A stretch of 40,188 nt of DNA, taken from the NCBI RefSeq assembly GCF_000235485.1, contig NZ_JH378887.1:108248-148435 (forward strand), given 5' to 3'. A program made the translations under genes and the position numbers. Of this stretch, positions 19,185-28,373 are shown one piece after another. Numbering within the stretch: position 1 is the stretch's first letter; every line of letters starts with the position of its first letter. The DNA is from Streptococcus sp. oral taxon 058 str. F0407 (GTDB lineage: Bacteria > Bacillota > Bacilli > Lactobacillales > Streptococcaceae). The notes beneath the pieces were generated by a model that was given only the letters and a program-made list of their open reading frames with translations, did not search any database and was not told the DNA's origin.

Positions 19185-21551
19185 CTATTTTCCAAAAATC
19201 TCTTTGAGGTCTGCTTCTGTAATCCCAATCATAGCGGGAATATTAGACCAGTTTTCCTCGGTGAGGATGTAGGATAGAGGAGAATCCTCTTGATTTGTCG
19301 TTTCAGTTGGGGCTGGACTGGTTTGGTTAGTGGCTTCGACCAGATTCTGAAAACGCTCAATCAGATAGGTCTTACGGGCAGTTCCGATATGTTTGACTGC
19401 ATAGTCAAAGGCCTGTAATTCGCCTAGTAAGATGAGCTTGCTCTTAGCCCGTGTAATAGCCGTATAGATGAGATTGCGTTCCAGCATGCGCTTGCTAGCA
19501 CTAGTAATGGGCAGGATGACAACGGGAAACTCACTCCCCTGAGACTTATGGATACTCATGGCATAGGCTAGGCGAATCTTGTACCATTCATTACGAGGGT
19601 AGATAACCTCATTGCCATCAAAATCAATGACAATCTCGTCTTGTTTTGACTCGGTGTACTTACTAGGGATCAGATCTGTGATGTAGCCTAGGTCTCCATT
19701 AAAGACATTGACTTCAGCGTCGTTGACTAGGTGAATGACCTTGTCCCCTGTTCGATAGTGACACTGAGTTGCTTCAAAGCTAACTTGTCCCTTTTGAAGA
19801 GGATTGAGTAGGTCTTGCATGAGTTGGTTGATTGCGTCAATACCAGCAGTTCCTCGATACATAGGCGCCAGCACCTGAATATCACGAGCCGGAATGCCAC
19901 TTCTGAGGGCAGCGCCAAGAATTTTCTCAATCGTAGCAGGAATGTGGCCACTCATGATTTCAAAGTAGGAACGGTCTGCCTTTTTCTGGGTAAAGTCAGC
20001 TGGCAAGATGCCTTGTCGAATCTGGCTAGCCAAGGTAACGATAGTTGATTCTTGACTCTGACGGTAAATCCGTTCCAAGCGAGTCTGCGGTATCAAGGGT
20101 ATCTGGAGTAGGTCAGCCAGTACCTGCCCAGGACTGACAGAAGGCAACTGGTCACTGTCTCCCACGATGAGGATTTTACTGTTAGAAGAGATGTTGGAGA
20201 AGAGTTGGTTGGCCAGCCAAGTATCCACCATAGAAAACTCATCCACGATGATGAAGTCGGCATCCAGATAATCTTCCAGATGGCTGGTATCATCATCACC
20301 CGTCATTCCCAAGTGGCGGTGTATGGTTGCGCTTGGCAAGCCTGTCAATTCATTCATACGACGAGCTGCTCGACCAGTTGGTGCAGCGAGAAGAATAGGT
20401 AGGTTGCTCTTTTTCTTGAGATCGAGTCCTTCAAGCAGGGCATAGACAGCGATAATCCCATTGATAACAGTCGTCTTACCAGTACCAGGTCCGCCTGTTA
20501 GGATAAAGACCTTGTTCTGGATGGCGTCACAGATAGCCTGTTTTTGGATGCTATCGTATTGGATACCCAGTTCTTCCTCAATGCTAGCGATATGCTTTTG
20601 AATGGTTTTCAAATCATGACTCTTTTGTTTTCCTTTTTCAAGGATACGAACCAAGTGACTGCGAATGCCTTCTTCGGCGAAAAAGAGACTGTTATCAAAG
20701 ATTTTGGTATCAATCTGCTGAACCTTGTCTTCTTCGATGAGGCAGGAAAGCTCTTGGGCAACTTGGCTGGGGTCCAATTCCACGGGACGGGAAGACTCGA
20801 GGAGAGTCAGGGTCTGTTCCAGTAAATCTCGAGCCTCCATATAGGTATCACCCGTATCCATACAGCCTTGAAAGAGACTGTGGACAAGGCCAGCACGGAA
20901 GCGCTCAGGAGCTTGGCTTTCAATACCTAGTTCAGCAGCTAATTGGTCAGCAATGGTAAAGCCCAAGCCCTTGATATCTTCAACCAGTTGATAGGGATAA
21001 TTTTCGACAATATCCAGCGTTTCGTCCTTGTAAAATTCTTGAATCTGAAAGGCTAGTTTATTGGGAATGCCGTAATTAGCAAGTTTAGCCAAGACCATTT
21101 CTGTCCCATAGTTGAGGCGGAGGGTGGAGACAAAAGTCTCACGGTTTTTGGCAGAGAGTCCTGCAATGCTTTCCAGTTTTTCAGGATGCTCCAGAATTTC
21201 GTCTATGGTATTTTCGCCATACGTATCCACGATTTTCTGAGCTGTTTTGAGTCCAATTCCCTTAAAATGACTGCTGGAGAAATACTTGACTAAGCCCTTG
21301 CTAGTGGGTTTTGCTCGCTCATAACGACTGATCTGTAGCTGTTCACCATACTTGGAGTGCTGAACGATTTGCCCCCAAAAAGTATAGTCTTCGCCCTCAA
21401 TCACGTCAGCCATGGTTCCTGTAACGATGATTTCAAAATCGTCAAAGTCCTCCGCATTGGTATCTTGGATATCTAGGAGGAGGATGCGATAAAAATTACT
21501 GACATTTTCAAAAATAATACGTTCAATGGTGCCTGAAAAATAAACTTCCAT
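19185..21551 (-). CDS. recD2: ATP-dependent helicase RecD2
   Basis: RecD2 is a superfamily 1B 5'-3' DNA helicase found without RecBC in many Gram-positives, acting in replication and repair. The 788-residue protein has an N-terminal extension with helix-hairpin-helix-like segments (about 95-205: FKGIGLKTAQKI, IAGLSAKNRETF, IKGLGFTIADQL). The helicase core follows, with Walker A GGPGTGKTT (353-361), Walker B IIVDEFSMVD, GDSDQLPSV, and the late motif YAMSIHKSQGSEFPVVILP followed by YTAITRAKSKLIL. AAAGGAAACC precedes the ATG. A terminator-like hairpin just upstream separates it from lepB. Confidence 0.96.
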   Translation of the reverse strand: MEVYFSGTIERIIFENVSNFYRILLLDIQDTNAEDFDDFEIIVTGTMADVIEGEDYTFWGQIVQHSKYGEQLQISRYERAKPTSKGLVKYFSSSHFKGIGLKTAQKIVDTYGENTIDEILEHPEKLESIAGLSAKNRETFVSTLRLNYGTEMVLAKLANYGIPNKLAFQIQEFYKDETLDIVENYPYQLVEDIKGLGFTIADQLAAELGIESQAPERFRAGLVHSLFQGCMDTGDTYMEARDLLEQTLTLLESSRPVELDPSQVAQELSCLIEEDKVQQIDTKIFDNSLFFAEEGIRSHLVRILEKGKQKSHDLKTIQKHIASIEEELGIQYDSIQKQAICDAIQNKVFILTGGPGTGKTTVINGIIAVYALLEGLDLKKKSNLPILLAAPTGRAARRMNELTGLPSATIHRHLGMTGDDDTSHLEDYLDADFIIVDEFSMVDTWLANQLFSNISSNSKILIVGDSDQLPSVSPGQVLADLLQIPLIPQTRLERIYRQSQESTIVTLASQIRQGILPADFTQKKADRSYFEIMSGHIPATIEKILGAALRSGIPARDIQVLAPMYRGTAGIDAINQLMQDLLNPLQKGQVSFEATQCHYRTGDKVIHLVNDAEVNVFNGDLGYITDLIPSKYTESKQDEIVIDFDGNEVIYPRNEWYKIRLAYAMSIHKSQGSEFPVVILPITSASKRMLERNLIYTAITRAKSKLILLGELQAFDYAVKHIGTARKTYLIERFQNLVEATNQTSPAPTETTNQEDSPLSYILTEENWSNIPAMIGITEADLKEIFGK

Positions 21552-21567
21552 AGGTTTCCTTTTTGAT

Positions 21568-21592
21568 AGAAAAAGAGCTGGGATAGAGCTCT
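21568..21592 (-). terminator. Terminator-like hairpin between lepB and recD2
   Basis: AGAGCT (21574-21579) pairs with AGCTCT (21587-21592), and the A-run 21569-21573 gives five T on the minus strand. It would end rnhC-lepB transcripts or attenuate recD2, whose start is only 17 bp further on. Confidence 0.65.
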
Positions 21593-21700
21593 CAGTTAGG
21601 CTTTTCTTGGATCTGGAACTTGGTACAAGATATCGCCAAGTTGCAATCTAATCCTAAAAGGCTAACTCAAAAAGACTATCACAGCATCTGGTTGCTGGTT

Positions 21701-22315
21701 TTAAAAGATTCCGATACGGTTGAGTGGCCAGAAACGGAATTTGGCTTCCCCTTTGATTTGACTGGCCTTAAAGGTTCCAACATGGCGACTGTCGCTAGAA
21801 ACCAAACGGTCATCTCCAAGGAGAAGGTATTCGCCTTCAGGAACTGTAAAGCTGAAGCTGGTGTTGAAATTCACATCGACAGTGAAGGCCTGAGCCTTCT
21901 GAGCTAGACTTCTAAAATAGACCCCCTTATCCCCTTCAAAGCCTTTCCCTGAATAGGCGTTTTGTAGTTTATCATTTTTAAACTGTTGGAGGTAGTCTGC
22001 TAGGTAAGGTTCGTCCGTTTCTTGATTGTTGATAAAGAGTTTATCGTTTTCGTAGCGGATGGTATCACCAGGCATGCCGATGACACGTTTAACGATGTCT
22101 TTATTTCCATCATCTTCATGGGCAACGACAATGTCAAAGCGGTTAATAGGGAGGTGTTTGACGACAAAGAGAATCTCTCCATCAGCTAGGGTAGGGTCCA
22201 TAGAGTGCCCTTCCACACGGACATTGGTCCAGAGAAAGAGACGACTGAGACCAACTACTATAATGATGAGGAACGTAAGTCCCCACTCTTTTAGAAATGT
22301 TTTAAAATAATTCAT
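21701..22315 (-). CDS. lepB: Signal peptidase I
   Basis: LepB cuts signal peptides from exported proteins on the outer face of the membrane. The 204-residue protein has one N-terminal transmembrane segment (about 11-29). The catalytic Ser38 is in VEGHSMDPTL and the general base Lys76 in DIVKRVIGMPGD. The conserved LLGDDRLVSSDSRHVG box follows near the C-terminus. Ser38 and Lys76 match the residues established for S. pneumoniae Spi. It starts 3 bp after the rnhC stop, so the two genes form an operon. The 149 bp after its stop holds only a hairpin and no supportable gene. Confidence 0.97.
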   Translation of the reverse strand: MNYFKTFLKEWGLTFLIIIVVGLSRLFLWTNVRVEGHSMDPTLADGEILFVVKHLPINRFDIVVAHEDDGNKDIVKRVIGMPGDTIRYENDKLFINNQETDEPYLADYLQQFKNDKLQNAYSGKGFEGDKGVYFRSLAQKAQAFTVDVNFNTSFSFTVPEGEYLLLGDDRLVSSDSRHVGTFKASQIKGEAKFRFWPLNRIGIF

Positions 22316-22318
22316 AAC

Positions 22319-23200
22319 TTACCTTTCTAGCAGTGTTTTAGCTTTTTCAGTATTTTTAAAATGAAGCTTGGCACAGAAGTTGAGCCCTTTCATACCATAG
22401 GCCTGAATGATTTTGCTAGCAACCTTATCAGAAGCGGTTCCTGCGCCACTTGGCAGTTGATAGCCTAGTTCTCGTCCAAGATTTTCCAAGTTTTCGAGGA
22501 AGAGATTCCGCGCGATGATAGAGCTAACTGCAACAGCCAGGTATTTGCCCTCGGCTTTTTCTTCTAAACTGATCTTGTTTGGAAAACGGTTGGCTTCTTG
22601 CGTCAAGTACTTGTCATAGTTTTTAGCGCTTGTAAAAGCATCAATCACGATTTTTTCTGGCTGGACTCCTTTTTGGAGAAGGAGAAAGATAGCCTGATTG
22701 TGTAGGGCAACCTTTACAGAAACAGCATTGTAACGCTCTCCGATAACTTCGTTGTACTTGCTCGGTGAAAGGAGGAGCGCTTGGTGCTGGATTTTTTCCT
22801 TGAGGATAGGGGCAATCTGACGAATCTTTTGATCTGTCAGGGTCTTTGAATCCCCCACACCGAGTTTTCGTAAGAAGTCATGCTGGTCAGCTGTCACGAA
22901 GGAAGCCACGACAGCAAGCCCACCAAAGTAGGAACCATTTCCCACCTCATCAGTCCCAATCATAGGAAAATCTTGTCCACTGTTTTCTTGTTGAACTTGG
23001 TAACTAAAGAAACTGGCGTATTGCTCAGCCATTTCGCCCTGCAGGAGGACTTTTCCAGAAGTGTAGATAGAAACGGTTGCCTGAGGCAGTCGCAAAAAAT
23101 AGCGAATATAAGGATTTTTACTAGGACTGAGAGCCTTCTGATACTGACTTAAAAAGCTCTGAATTTCCTGTTCACTTGGTGTGAGTGTGATACTTGCCAT
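22319..23200 (-). CDS. rnhC: Ribonuclease HIII
   Basis: RNase HIII degrades RNA in RNA:DNA hybrids, including R-loops. The 293-residue protein has an N-terminal TBP-like substrate-binding domain (about 1-85: [33 protein letters not shown]). The catalytic domain starts with [19 protein letters not shown], where the [10 protein letters not shown] variant distinguishes HIII from HII. Further acidic residues occur in [15 protein letters not shown] and [11 protein letters not shown]. It heads the minus-strand operon with lepB and is divergent from zapA. Confidence 0.96.
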   Translation of the reverse strand: MASITLTPSEQEIQSFLSQYQKALSPSKNPYIRYFLRLPQATVSIYTSGKVLLQGEMAEQYASFFSYQVQQENSGQDFPMIGTDEVGNGSYFGGLAVVASFVTADQHDFLRKLGVGDSKTLTDQKIRQIAPILKEKIQHQALLLSPSKYNEVIGERYNAVSVKVALHNQAIFLLLQKGVQPEKIVIDAFTSAKNYDKYLTQEANRFPNKISLEEKAEGKYLAVAVSSIIARNLFLENLENLGRELGYQLPSGAGTASDKVASKIIQAYGMKGLNFCAKLHFKNTEKAKTLLER

Positions 23201-23207
23201 AGTCTCT

Positions 23208-23237
23208 ATTGTACCATAAAAGCAGGAGAATTGGTAA
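23208..23237 (-). promoter_or_regulatory. Candidate rnhC-lepB promoter
   Basis: On the minus strand TTACCA (23232-23237), an 18-bp spacer, and TACAAT (23208-23213) with a TG extension (TGGTACAAT). Confidence 0.65.
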
Positions 23238-23240
23238 AAA

Positions 23241-23269
23241 CTGACAAAGTTAGCGAAATTTGGTATAAT
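23241..23269 (+). promoter_or_regulatory. Promoter of zapA-cvpA
   Basis: CTGACA (23241-23246), a 17-bp spacer, and TATAAT (23264-23269) with a TG extension (TGGTATAAT). It is back to back with the rnhC promoter. Confidence 0.85.
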
Positions 23270-23286
23270 ATCGTGAGGTGAATTTT

Positions 23287-23589
23287 ATGGCAAATCTAAA
23301 TCGATATAAGTTTACATTCGGGAAAAAGACATTAACCTTGACAACCGAGCATGACAACCTCTTTATGGAGGAAATCGCTAAGGTTGCGACTGAAAAATAC
23401 CAAGCAATTAAAGAACAAATGCCTGGGGCAGATGATGAAACCATCGCGCTTCTTTTAGCCATCAATAGTCTTTCAACTCAGCTTAGTCGTGAGATTGAGT
23501 TTGACGATAAGGAGCAGGAGCTTAAAGACCTTCGAAATAAGCTAGTGGCTGTCAAGCAAGAGCAGAGCAAGATTGAGGATTCCCTATGA
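23287..23589 (+). CDS. zapA: Cell division protein ZapA
   Basis: ZapA bundles FtsZ filaments and stabilises the Z ring. The 100-residue protein has the N-terminal NRYKFTFGKKTLTLTTEHDNLFMEEIAKVA-type domain (about 4-32) and a C-terminal coiled coil (about 60-100: LSREIEFDDKEQELKDLRNK). I chose the ATG at 23287 over the GTG at 23278 because the GTG lies in the only plausible ribosome site (GTGAGGTG). Its end overlaps cvpA by 4 bp. Confidence 0.9.
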   Translation: MANLNRYKFTFGKKTLTLTTEHDNLFMEEIAKVATEKYQAIKEQMPGADDETIALLLAINSLSTQLSREIEFDDKEQELKDLRNKLVAVKQEQSKIEDSL

Positions 23590-24134
23590 TTTCGATCCTT
23601 CTCTTACTGGTTCTAGCTTGGGGTTTTTACATCGGCTACTGTAGAGGTTTGGTGCTACAAGTTTATTATTTCCTCGAGGCAGTGATTTCAGCCTTTATTG
23701 CTGGGCAGTTTTATAAATCGCTGGGAAATCAATTTCACTTGCTTGTCCCTTATGCCAATCCTCAGGAAGGACAGGGTACCTTTTTCTTCCCCTCAGCCCA
23801 ACTTTTTCAGCTAGATAAGGTCTTTTATGCGGGTCTGGCCTATCTTCTAGTTTTCGGAATTTGTTATAGTATCGGACGTTTTATCGGTTTGTTCCTGCAC
23901 TTGATTCCAACTAAAAAGCTAGATGTCAAATGGTTGCGTATCGGATCAGGCGTTTTGTCTCTATTGGTAACCTTATTTGTCTTGCAAATGGCTTTGACTA
24001 TTCTTGCAACTGTACCTCTGGCAGCCGTTCAAAATTCACTTGAAAAAAGTATCGTAGCTAAACACATCATCCAAAGTATCCCTTTTACGACAAACTTGAT
24101 CAAACAACTCTGGGTGACAAATTTAATCGGATAA
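23586..24134 (+). CDS. cvpA: CvpA family membrane protein
   Basis: This 182-residue integral membrane protein belongs to the CvpA family (colicin V production, Pfam CvpA). It has about four hydrophobic segments: 2-20, a second around 28-45, one around 78-105, and one around 118-142. The GFYIGYCRGL signature lies near the N-terminus. CvpA proteins are linked to envelope integrity in other bacteria, but the biochemical role is unknown. It is translationally coupled to zapA and sits upstream of mutS2, the usual streptococcal order. Confidence 0.88.
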   Translation: MISILLLLVLAWGFYIGYCRGLVLQVYYFLEAVISAFIAGQFYKSLGNQFHLLVPYANPQEGQGTFFFPSAQLFQLDKVFYAGLAYLLVFGICYSIGRFIGLFLHLIPTKKLDVKWLRIGSGVLSLLVTLFVLQMALTILATVPLAAVQNSLEKSIVAKHIIQSIPFTTNLIKQLWVTNLIG

Positions 24135-24165
24135 AAAGGGCGGGATTTTTCCTAGCCCTTTGTTT
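24135..24165 (+). terminator. Terminator-like hairpin after cvpA
   Basis: AAAGGGC (24135-24141) pairs with GCCCTTT (24155-24161), with possible extra GG/CC pairs inside. The downstream T-run is interrupted (TTTGTTT), so termination may be partial. Confidence 0.6.
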
Positions 24166-24218
24166 ACAGATTGGAGGACTAGGTCAAAACCTCTAGTTGC
24201 TACGATTTTGTAAACAAA
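24159..24218 (+). promoter_or_regulatory. Long inverted repeat ahead of mutS2
   Basis: TTTGTTTACA (24159-24168) and TGTAAACAAA (24209-24218) are perfect 10-bp complements. Inside, ACTAGG and CCTCTAGT form a second stem with a small bulge. The structure overlaps the end of the cvpA hairpin, so the two cannot fully form together. The function is not recognised. Confidence 0.6.
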
Positions 24219-24234
24219 TATACAAGGAAAGAAT

Positions 24235-26571
24235 ATGAATACAAAAATACTAGAAACCCTAGAATTCAATAAAATCAAGGCCTTGTTTGAACCTCATCTC
24301 CTGACAGAACAGGGACTAGAGGAGCTAAAAGGTTTGGCTCCAACTGCCAAGGTGGATAAGATCAAACAAGCCTTTACAGAGATGGAGGAAATGCAAGCTC
24401 TATTTGTGGAGCAACCTCACTTTACCATCCTAGCGACGCGTGAGATATCAGCTGTTTGCAAGCGTCTGGAGATGGGGGCGGACCTCAATATTGAGGAGTT
24501 CCTACTCCTTAAACGGGTCTTACTTGCTAGCAGAGAGTTGCAAGGTTTTTATGCCAATCTTGAAAACGTACGCTTGGAGCAGTTGGCGAGATGGTTTGAA
24601 AAACTACATGATTTTCCACACTTGCAAGGGAGTCTTCAATCCCTAAATGATGCAGGATTTATCGAAAATTTTGCTAGCGAAGAGCTAGCACGTATCCGTC
24701 GGAAAATCCATGATAGCGAGAGTCAAGTTCGAGATGTCTTGCAAGACTTACTTAAACAAAAAGCGCAGATGTTGACCGAAGGAATCATTGCTAGCAGAAA
24801 TGACCGTCAAGTCTTACCAGTCAAGAACACCTATCGCAATAAGATTGCAGGTGTTGTCCATGATATCTCTGCTAGTGGGAACACGGTCTATATCGAGCCA
24901 CGTGAGGTCGTCAAGCTGAGCGAAGAAATCGCTAGTTTGCGAGCTGACGAACGCTATGAGATGATTCGCATCCTGCAGGAACTATCAGAACGGGTCCGTC
25001 CTCATGCTGCTGAGATTGCTAATGACGCTTGGATTATCGGCCATCTGGATCTGATTCGTGCCAAGGTGTGCTTTATCCAAGAAAGACAAGCAGTTGTTCC
25101 TCAACTTTCACAGAATCAAGAGATTCAACTCCTTCATGTTCGCCATCCTCTGGTCAAAAATGCTGTCGCAAACGATGTACACTTTGGTAAGGAATTAACG
25201 GCTATTGTCATTACAGGTCCCAATACGGGTGGGAAGACCATCATGCTCAAAACCTTGGGCTTGACCCAACTCATGGCCCAGTCTGGATTGCCCATTCTAG
25301 CTGATAAAGGAAGTCGTGTCGGTATTTTCGAAGAGATTTTCGCAGATATCGGGGATGAGCAGTCTATCGAGCAAAGCTTGTCTACCTTCTCCAGCCACAT
25401 GACCAATATCGTAGATATTCTTGGCAAGGTCAACCAACACTCGCTCTTATTGCTAGATGAGCTTGGGGCAGGTACCGATCCGCAGGAAGGAGCAGCCCTT
25501 GCTATGGCTATTCTGGAGGCTCTTCGTTTCCGTCAGGTTAAGACCATGGCGACGACCCACTATCCAGAACTCAAGGCTTATGGTATCGAGACAGCCTTTG
25601 TGCAAAATGCCAGCATGGAGTTTGATACAGCCAGCCTGCGTCCGACCTATCGCTTTATGCAGGGAGTTCCTGGTCGAAGTAATGCCTTTGAAATTGCTAA
25701 ACGCCTAGGCTTGTCAGATGTCATCGTCGGAGATGCCAGCCAGCAGGTCAATCAAGATAATGACGTCAACCGCATCATTGAACAATTGGAAGAGCAAACG
25801 CTTGAAAGCCGTAAACGCTTGGACAATATCCGTGAGGTGGAGCAAGAAAATCTTAAGATGAACCGAGCGCTCAAAAAACTCTACAACGAACTCAACCGTG
25901 AAAAGGAAACTGAGCTCAACAAGGCGCGTGAACAGGCTGCTGAGATTGTGGAACTCGCTCTAAGTGAGAGTGACCAGATTCTCAAGAACCTCCACAGTAA
26001 GTCTCAACTCAAACCCCATGAAATCATTGAAGCCAAGGCTGAGCTGAAGAAACTGGCTCCTGAAAAAGTCGACTTGTCTAAAAACAAGGTCCTTCAAAAA
26101 GCCAAGAAAAAACGAGCTCCAAAGGTGGGAGATGACATTGTGGTTCTCAGTTATGGCCAACGTGGTACCTTGACCAGTCAACTTAAGGACGGCCGTTGGG
26201 AAGCCCAAGTTGGTTTGATCAAGATGACCTTGGAAGAGAAAGAATTTGACCTTGTTCAGAACCAACAAGAAGCCCCAGTCAAGAAAAAACAAGTCAATGT
26301 TGTCAAACGAGCTTCTGGTCGTGGTCCGCAAGCCAGACTGGATCTTCGTGGCAAACGGTACGAAGAGGCCATGAATGAGCTGGACGCTTTTATCGACCAA
26401 GCCCTGCTCAATAACATGGCGCAAGTCGACATCATCCATGGTATCGGAACAGGCGTCATCCGTGAGGGCGTCACCAAATACCTGCAAAGAAACAAGCATG
26501 TCAAGAGTTTTGGCTATGCTCCACAAAATGCTGGAGGCAGTGGTGCCACCATTGTAACCTTTAAAGGGTAG
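24235..26571 (+). CDS. mutS2: MutS2: Smr-domain ATPase of the MutS family
   Basis: MutS2 lacks the mismatch-recognition domain of MutS. It suppresses recombination in some bacteria, and in B. subtilis (as MutS2/RqcU) it splits collided ribosomes. The 778-residue protein has an N-terminal core and lever region (1-300), Walker A GPNTGGKT (328-335), Walker [16 protein letters not shown], and the [11 protein letters not shown] segment. A long coiled coil covers about 515-620, followed by a KOW-like region. The C-terminal Smr nuclease domain (about 700-778) has [12 protein letters not shown] and HGIGTG. AAGGAAAG precedes the ATG. Confidence 0.96.
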   Translation: MNTKILETLEFNKIKALFEPHLLTEQGLEELKGLAPTAKVDKIKQAFTEMEEMQALFVEQPHFTILATREISAVCKRLEMGADLNIEEFLLLKRVLLASRELQGFYANLENVRLEQLARWFEKLHDFPHLQGSLQSLNDAGFIENFASEELARIRRKIHDSESQVRDVLQDLLKQKAQMLTEGIIASRNDRQVLPVKNTYRNKIAGVVHDISASGNTVYIEPREVVKLSEEIASLRADERYEMIRILQELSERVRPHAAEIANDAWIIGHLDLIRAKVCFIQERQAVVPQLSQNQEIQLLHVRHPLVKNAVANDVHFGKELTAIVITGPNTGGKTIMLKTLGLTQLMAQSGLPILADKGSRVGIFEEIFADIGDEQSIEQSLSTFSSHMTNIVDILGKVNQHSLLLLDELGAGTDPQEGAALAMAILEALRFRQVKTMATTHYPELKAYGIETAFVQNASMEFDTASLRPTYRFMQGVPGRSNAFEIAKRLGLSDVIVGDASQQVNQDNDVNRIIEQLEEQTLESRKRLDNIREVEQENLKMNRALKKLYNELNREKETELNKAREQAAEIVELALSESDQILKNLHSKSQLKPHEIIEAKAELKKLAPEKVDLSKNKVLQKAKKKRAPKVGDDIVVLSYGQRGTLTSQLKDGRWEAQVGLIKMTLEEKEFDLVQNQQEAPVKKKQVNVVKRASGRGPQARLDLRGKRYEEAMNELDAFIDQALLNNMAQVDIIHGIGTGVIREGVTKYLQRNKHVKSFGYAPQNAGGSGATIVTFKG

Positions 26572-26637
26572 AGAAAAAAGGAGTCAACCTTTCTGAAAAA
26601 AGGAGAAATGAAAAATCAAAAATTTTCATAGAAAATA

Positions 26638-26666
26638 TTGACAAAGGCTAACTTTTCTTGTAGAAT
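26638..26666 (+). promoter_or_regulatory. Promoter of the glycine riboswitch-symporter unit
   Basis: A perfect TTGACA (26638-26643), a 17-bp spacer, and TAGAAT (26661-26666). The start site would be near 26673, giving a leader of about 250 nt before the symporter ATG. Confidence 0.85.
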
Positions 26667-26704
26667 AATAAAAAATAAAATACCAACACCGAATGAAGTT
26701 TAAT

Positions 26705-26835
26705 AGAAATGGAGAAAGGTTTGTTTTCCATGACTGTAAATGGACGGAACTCTGGAGAGACCGTAAAGGCACCGAAGGGGCAAGGCAGACGACTGCTCAA
26801 ACTCTCAGGTAAAAGGACAGAGCTAAGATAGACCG
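26705..26835 (+). promoter_or_regulatory. Glycine riboswitch, single full aptamer
   Basis: The conserved glycine-aptamer core is present: GGACGGAACTCTGGAGAGACC (the GGAACTCTGGAGAG half), then CACCGAAGGGGCAAGG (26770-26786), a short variable hairpin, and CAAACTCTCAGGTAAAAGGACAGAG closing the aptamer. Only one complete aptamer is visible. A small upstream hairpin (ATGGA 26709-26713 with TCCAT 26727-26731) may be a ghost-aptamer remnant. It precedes a sodium:alanine/glycine symporter, the usual target in streptococci. This and the next entry fill the 349-bp gap after mutS2; bases 26572-26637 hold nothing I can support. Confidence 0.93.
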
Positions 26836-26861
26836 CTTTTTAGCATTTATCTAAGCATTCC

Positions 26862-26895
26862 AGAGTACATGTATCTTGCATGTGCTCTTTCTTTT
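26862..26895 (+). terminator. Expression-platform terminator of the glycine riboswitch
   Basis: AGAGTACATG (26862-26871) pairs with CATGTGCTCT (26879-26888), with one G-U pair, followed by TTTCTTTT. It lies between the aptamer and the symporter. Its 5' flank TCCAGAGT (26859-26866) is exactly complementary to ACTCTGGA (26749-26756) in the aptamer core, giving a ready antiterminator. Confidence 0.85.
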
Positions 26896-26920
26896 GGGGT
26901 TGAAAAGATAGGAGAAGGAA

Positions 26921-28242
26921 ATGTTAGAATTGCTTAAAGCGATTGATGCTTTCGTTTGGGGGCCTCCCCTCTTGATCTTATTGGTCGGAACAGGTATCTA
27001 TTTGACCATCCGACTAGGCCTTTTGCAGGTGGCTCGTCTCCCTAAGGCCTTTCAGTTGATCTTTACCAAGGACAAGGGACATGGCGATGTGTCGAGCTTT
27101 GCGGCCTTATGTACGGCTCTAGCAGCCACCGTTGGTACGGGAAATATCATCGGGGTTGCGACAGCCATCAAGGTTGGTGGGCCAGGGGCCCTCTTTTGGA
27201 TGTGGATGGCGGCCTTTTTTGGGATGGCAACCAAGTATGCTGAAGGCTTGCTGGCAATCAAATACCGTAGCAAGGATGCAAATGGAGCTGTAGCTGGAGG
27301 ACCCATGCACTACATCCTTTTGGGGATGGGAGAAAAGTGGCGTCCACTTGCTATCTTCTTTGCCCTAGCTGGTGTATTGGTGGCGCTTCTAGGGATTGGT
27401 ACCTTTACCCAAGTCAATTCGATTACAGAATCCATTCAAAATACAGCCCAAGTTGATCCAGCTATCACGGCTCTGATTTTATCCATTTTTGTAGGGATTG
27501 CCGTCTTTGGTGGCCTCAAATCCATTTCAAAAGTTTCGACAGCAGTTGTTCCTTTTATGGCTATTGTCTATATTTTAGGAACTCTTACAGTTATACTCTT
27601 TAATATCGAGAAAATCCCAGCCACACTTGCTCTCATCTTTACTTCAGCCTTTAGTCCAGCTGCTGCGGTAGGTGGTTTTGCAGGTGCAAGCATTCGGATG
27701 GCTATCCAGAATGGTGTGGCGCGTGGCGTCTTTTCTAACGAATCTGGTCTTGGCTCAGCTCCCATTGCAGCGGCTGCAGCTAAGACTAATGAGCCTGTCG
27801 AGCAAGGCTTGATTTCCATGACAGGAACCTTTATTGATACTTTGATTATCTGTACTCTTACAGGTCTGACAATCTTGGTAACTGGGGTTTGGAGTGGTGA
27901 TTTGAATGGAGTTGCCTTGACTCAGTCAGCCTTCTCAACAGTTTTTTCACATTTTGGACCTGCCCTCTTGACCATCTTCCTTGTACTCTTTGCCTTTACG
28001 ACGATTCCGGTTGGAACTATTATGGAGAGCGCTGTTTTGAGTTTCTCTTCGGTGTTCGCTTTATCTGGCTCTACCGTGTGGTCTTTGTACTCATGGTCTT
28101 GTTGGGAGGATTTATCGAGTTGGATATGGTTTGGATTATCGCAGACATCGTCAATGCCCTGATGGCTTTACCAAACTTGATTGCCCTCTTAGTCTTGTCG
28201 CCAGTCGTCATTGCTGAGACTAAAAAGTATTTTAAACACTAA
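26921..28242 (+). pseudogene. Sodium:alanine/glycine symporter (AgcS family), frameshifted near the 3' end
   Basis: AgcS-family carriers import alanine or glycine with sodium. The first 362 codons are an ordinary family member: LLVGTGIYLTIRLGLLQ, ALCTALAATVGTGNIIGVA, AGGPMHYILLG, and NGVARGVFSNESGLGSAPIA. After ...FAFTTI (28004-28006) one base appears to be missing at 28007-28008. The annotated frame then runs 51 unrelated residues to 28162. The shifted frame continues GWNYYGERCFEFLFGVRF and on through hydrophobic segments to VVIAETKKYFKH and TAA at 28240-28242, the expected family C-terminus; the repaired length would be 440 residues. So the last two helices are lost unless the base is a sequencing error. 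AAGGA precedes the ATG, and the riboswitch upstream looks intact. Confidence 0.9.
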
Positions 28243-28245
28243 CCC

Positions 28246-28271
28246 AATCACACTTTTAGTGTGATTTTTTT
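28246..28271 (+). terminator. Terminator of the symporter gene
   Basis: AATCACACT (28246-28254) pairs perfectly with AGTGTGATT (28258-28266) around a TTT loop, then a T-run to 28271. Its place right after the in-frame TAA at 28242 supports that position as the true gene end. Confidence 0.92.
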
Positions 28272-28373
28272 CATTTCATAGACATTTTCTATCAAGGCGA
28301 TTGAAAATATATATTATCCAAGGGGGAAATTCTATGATAGACTAAATGACAATAAAATGAAAAGAGGTTTCTT

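Noticed and set aside
25960..26526. 188-codon open frame on the minus strand within mutS2
   Set aside because: It is antisense to a strongly conserved coding region, has no ribosome site, and its composition follows the opposite strand's codon pattern.
26608..26631. Seven-codon ORF (MKNQKFS) with AAGGAG upstream, after mutS2
   Set aside because: It is upstream of the riboswitch promoter and would only be transcribed by read-through; easily explained by chance in AT-rich sequence.
26690..26740. Second glycine aptamer upstream of the recognised one
   Set aside because: Only a small hairpin is present; the conserved core bases of an aptamer are missing.
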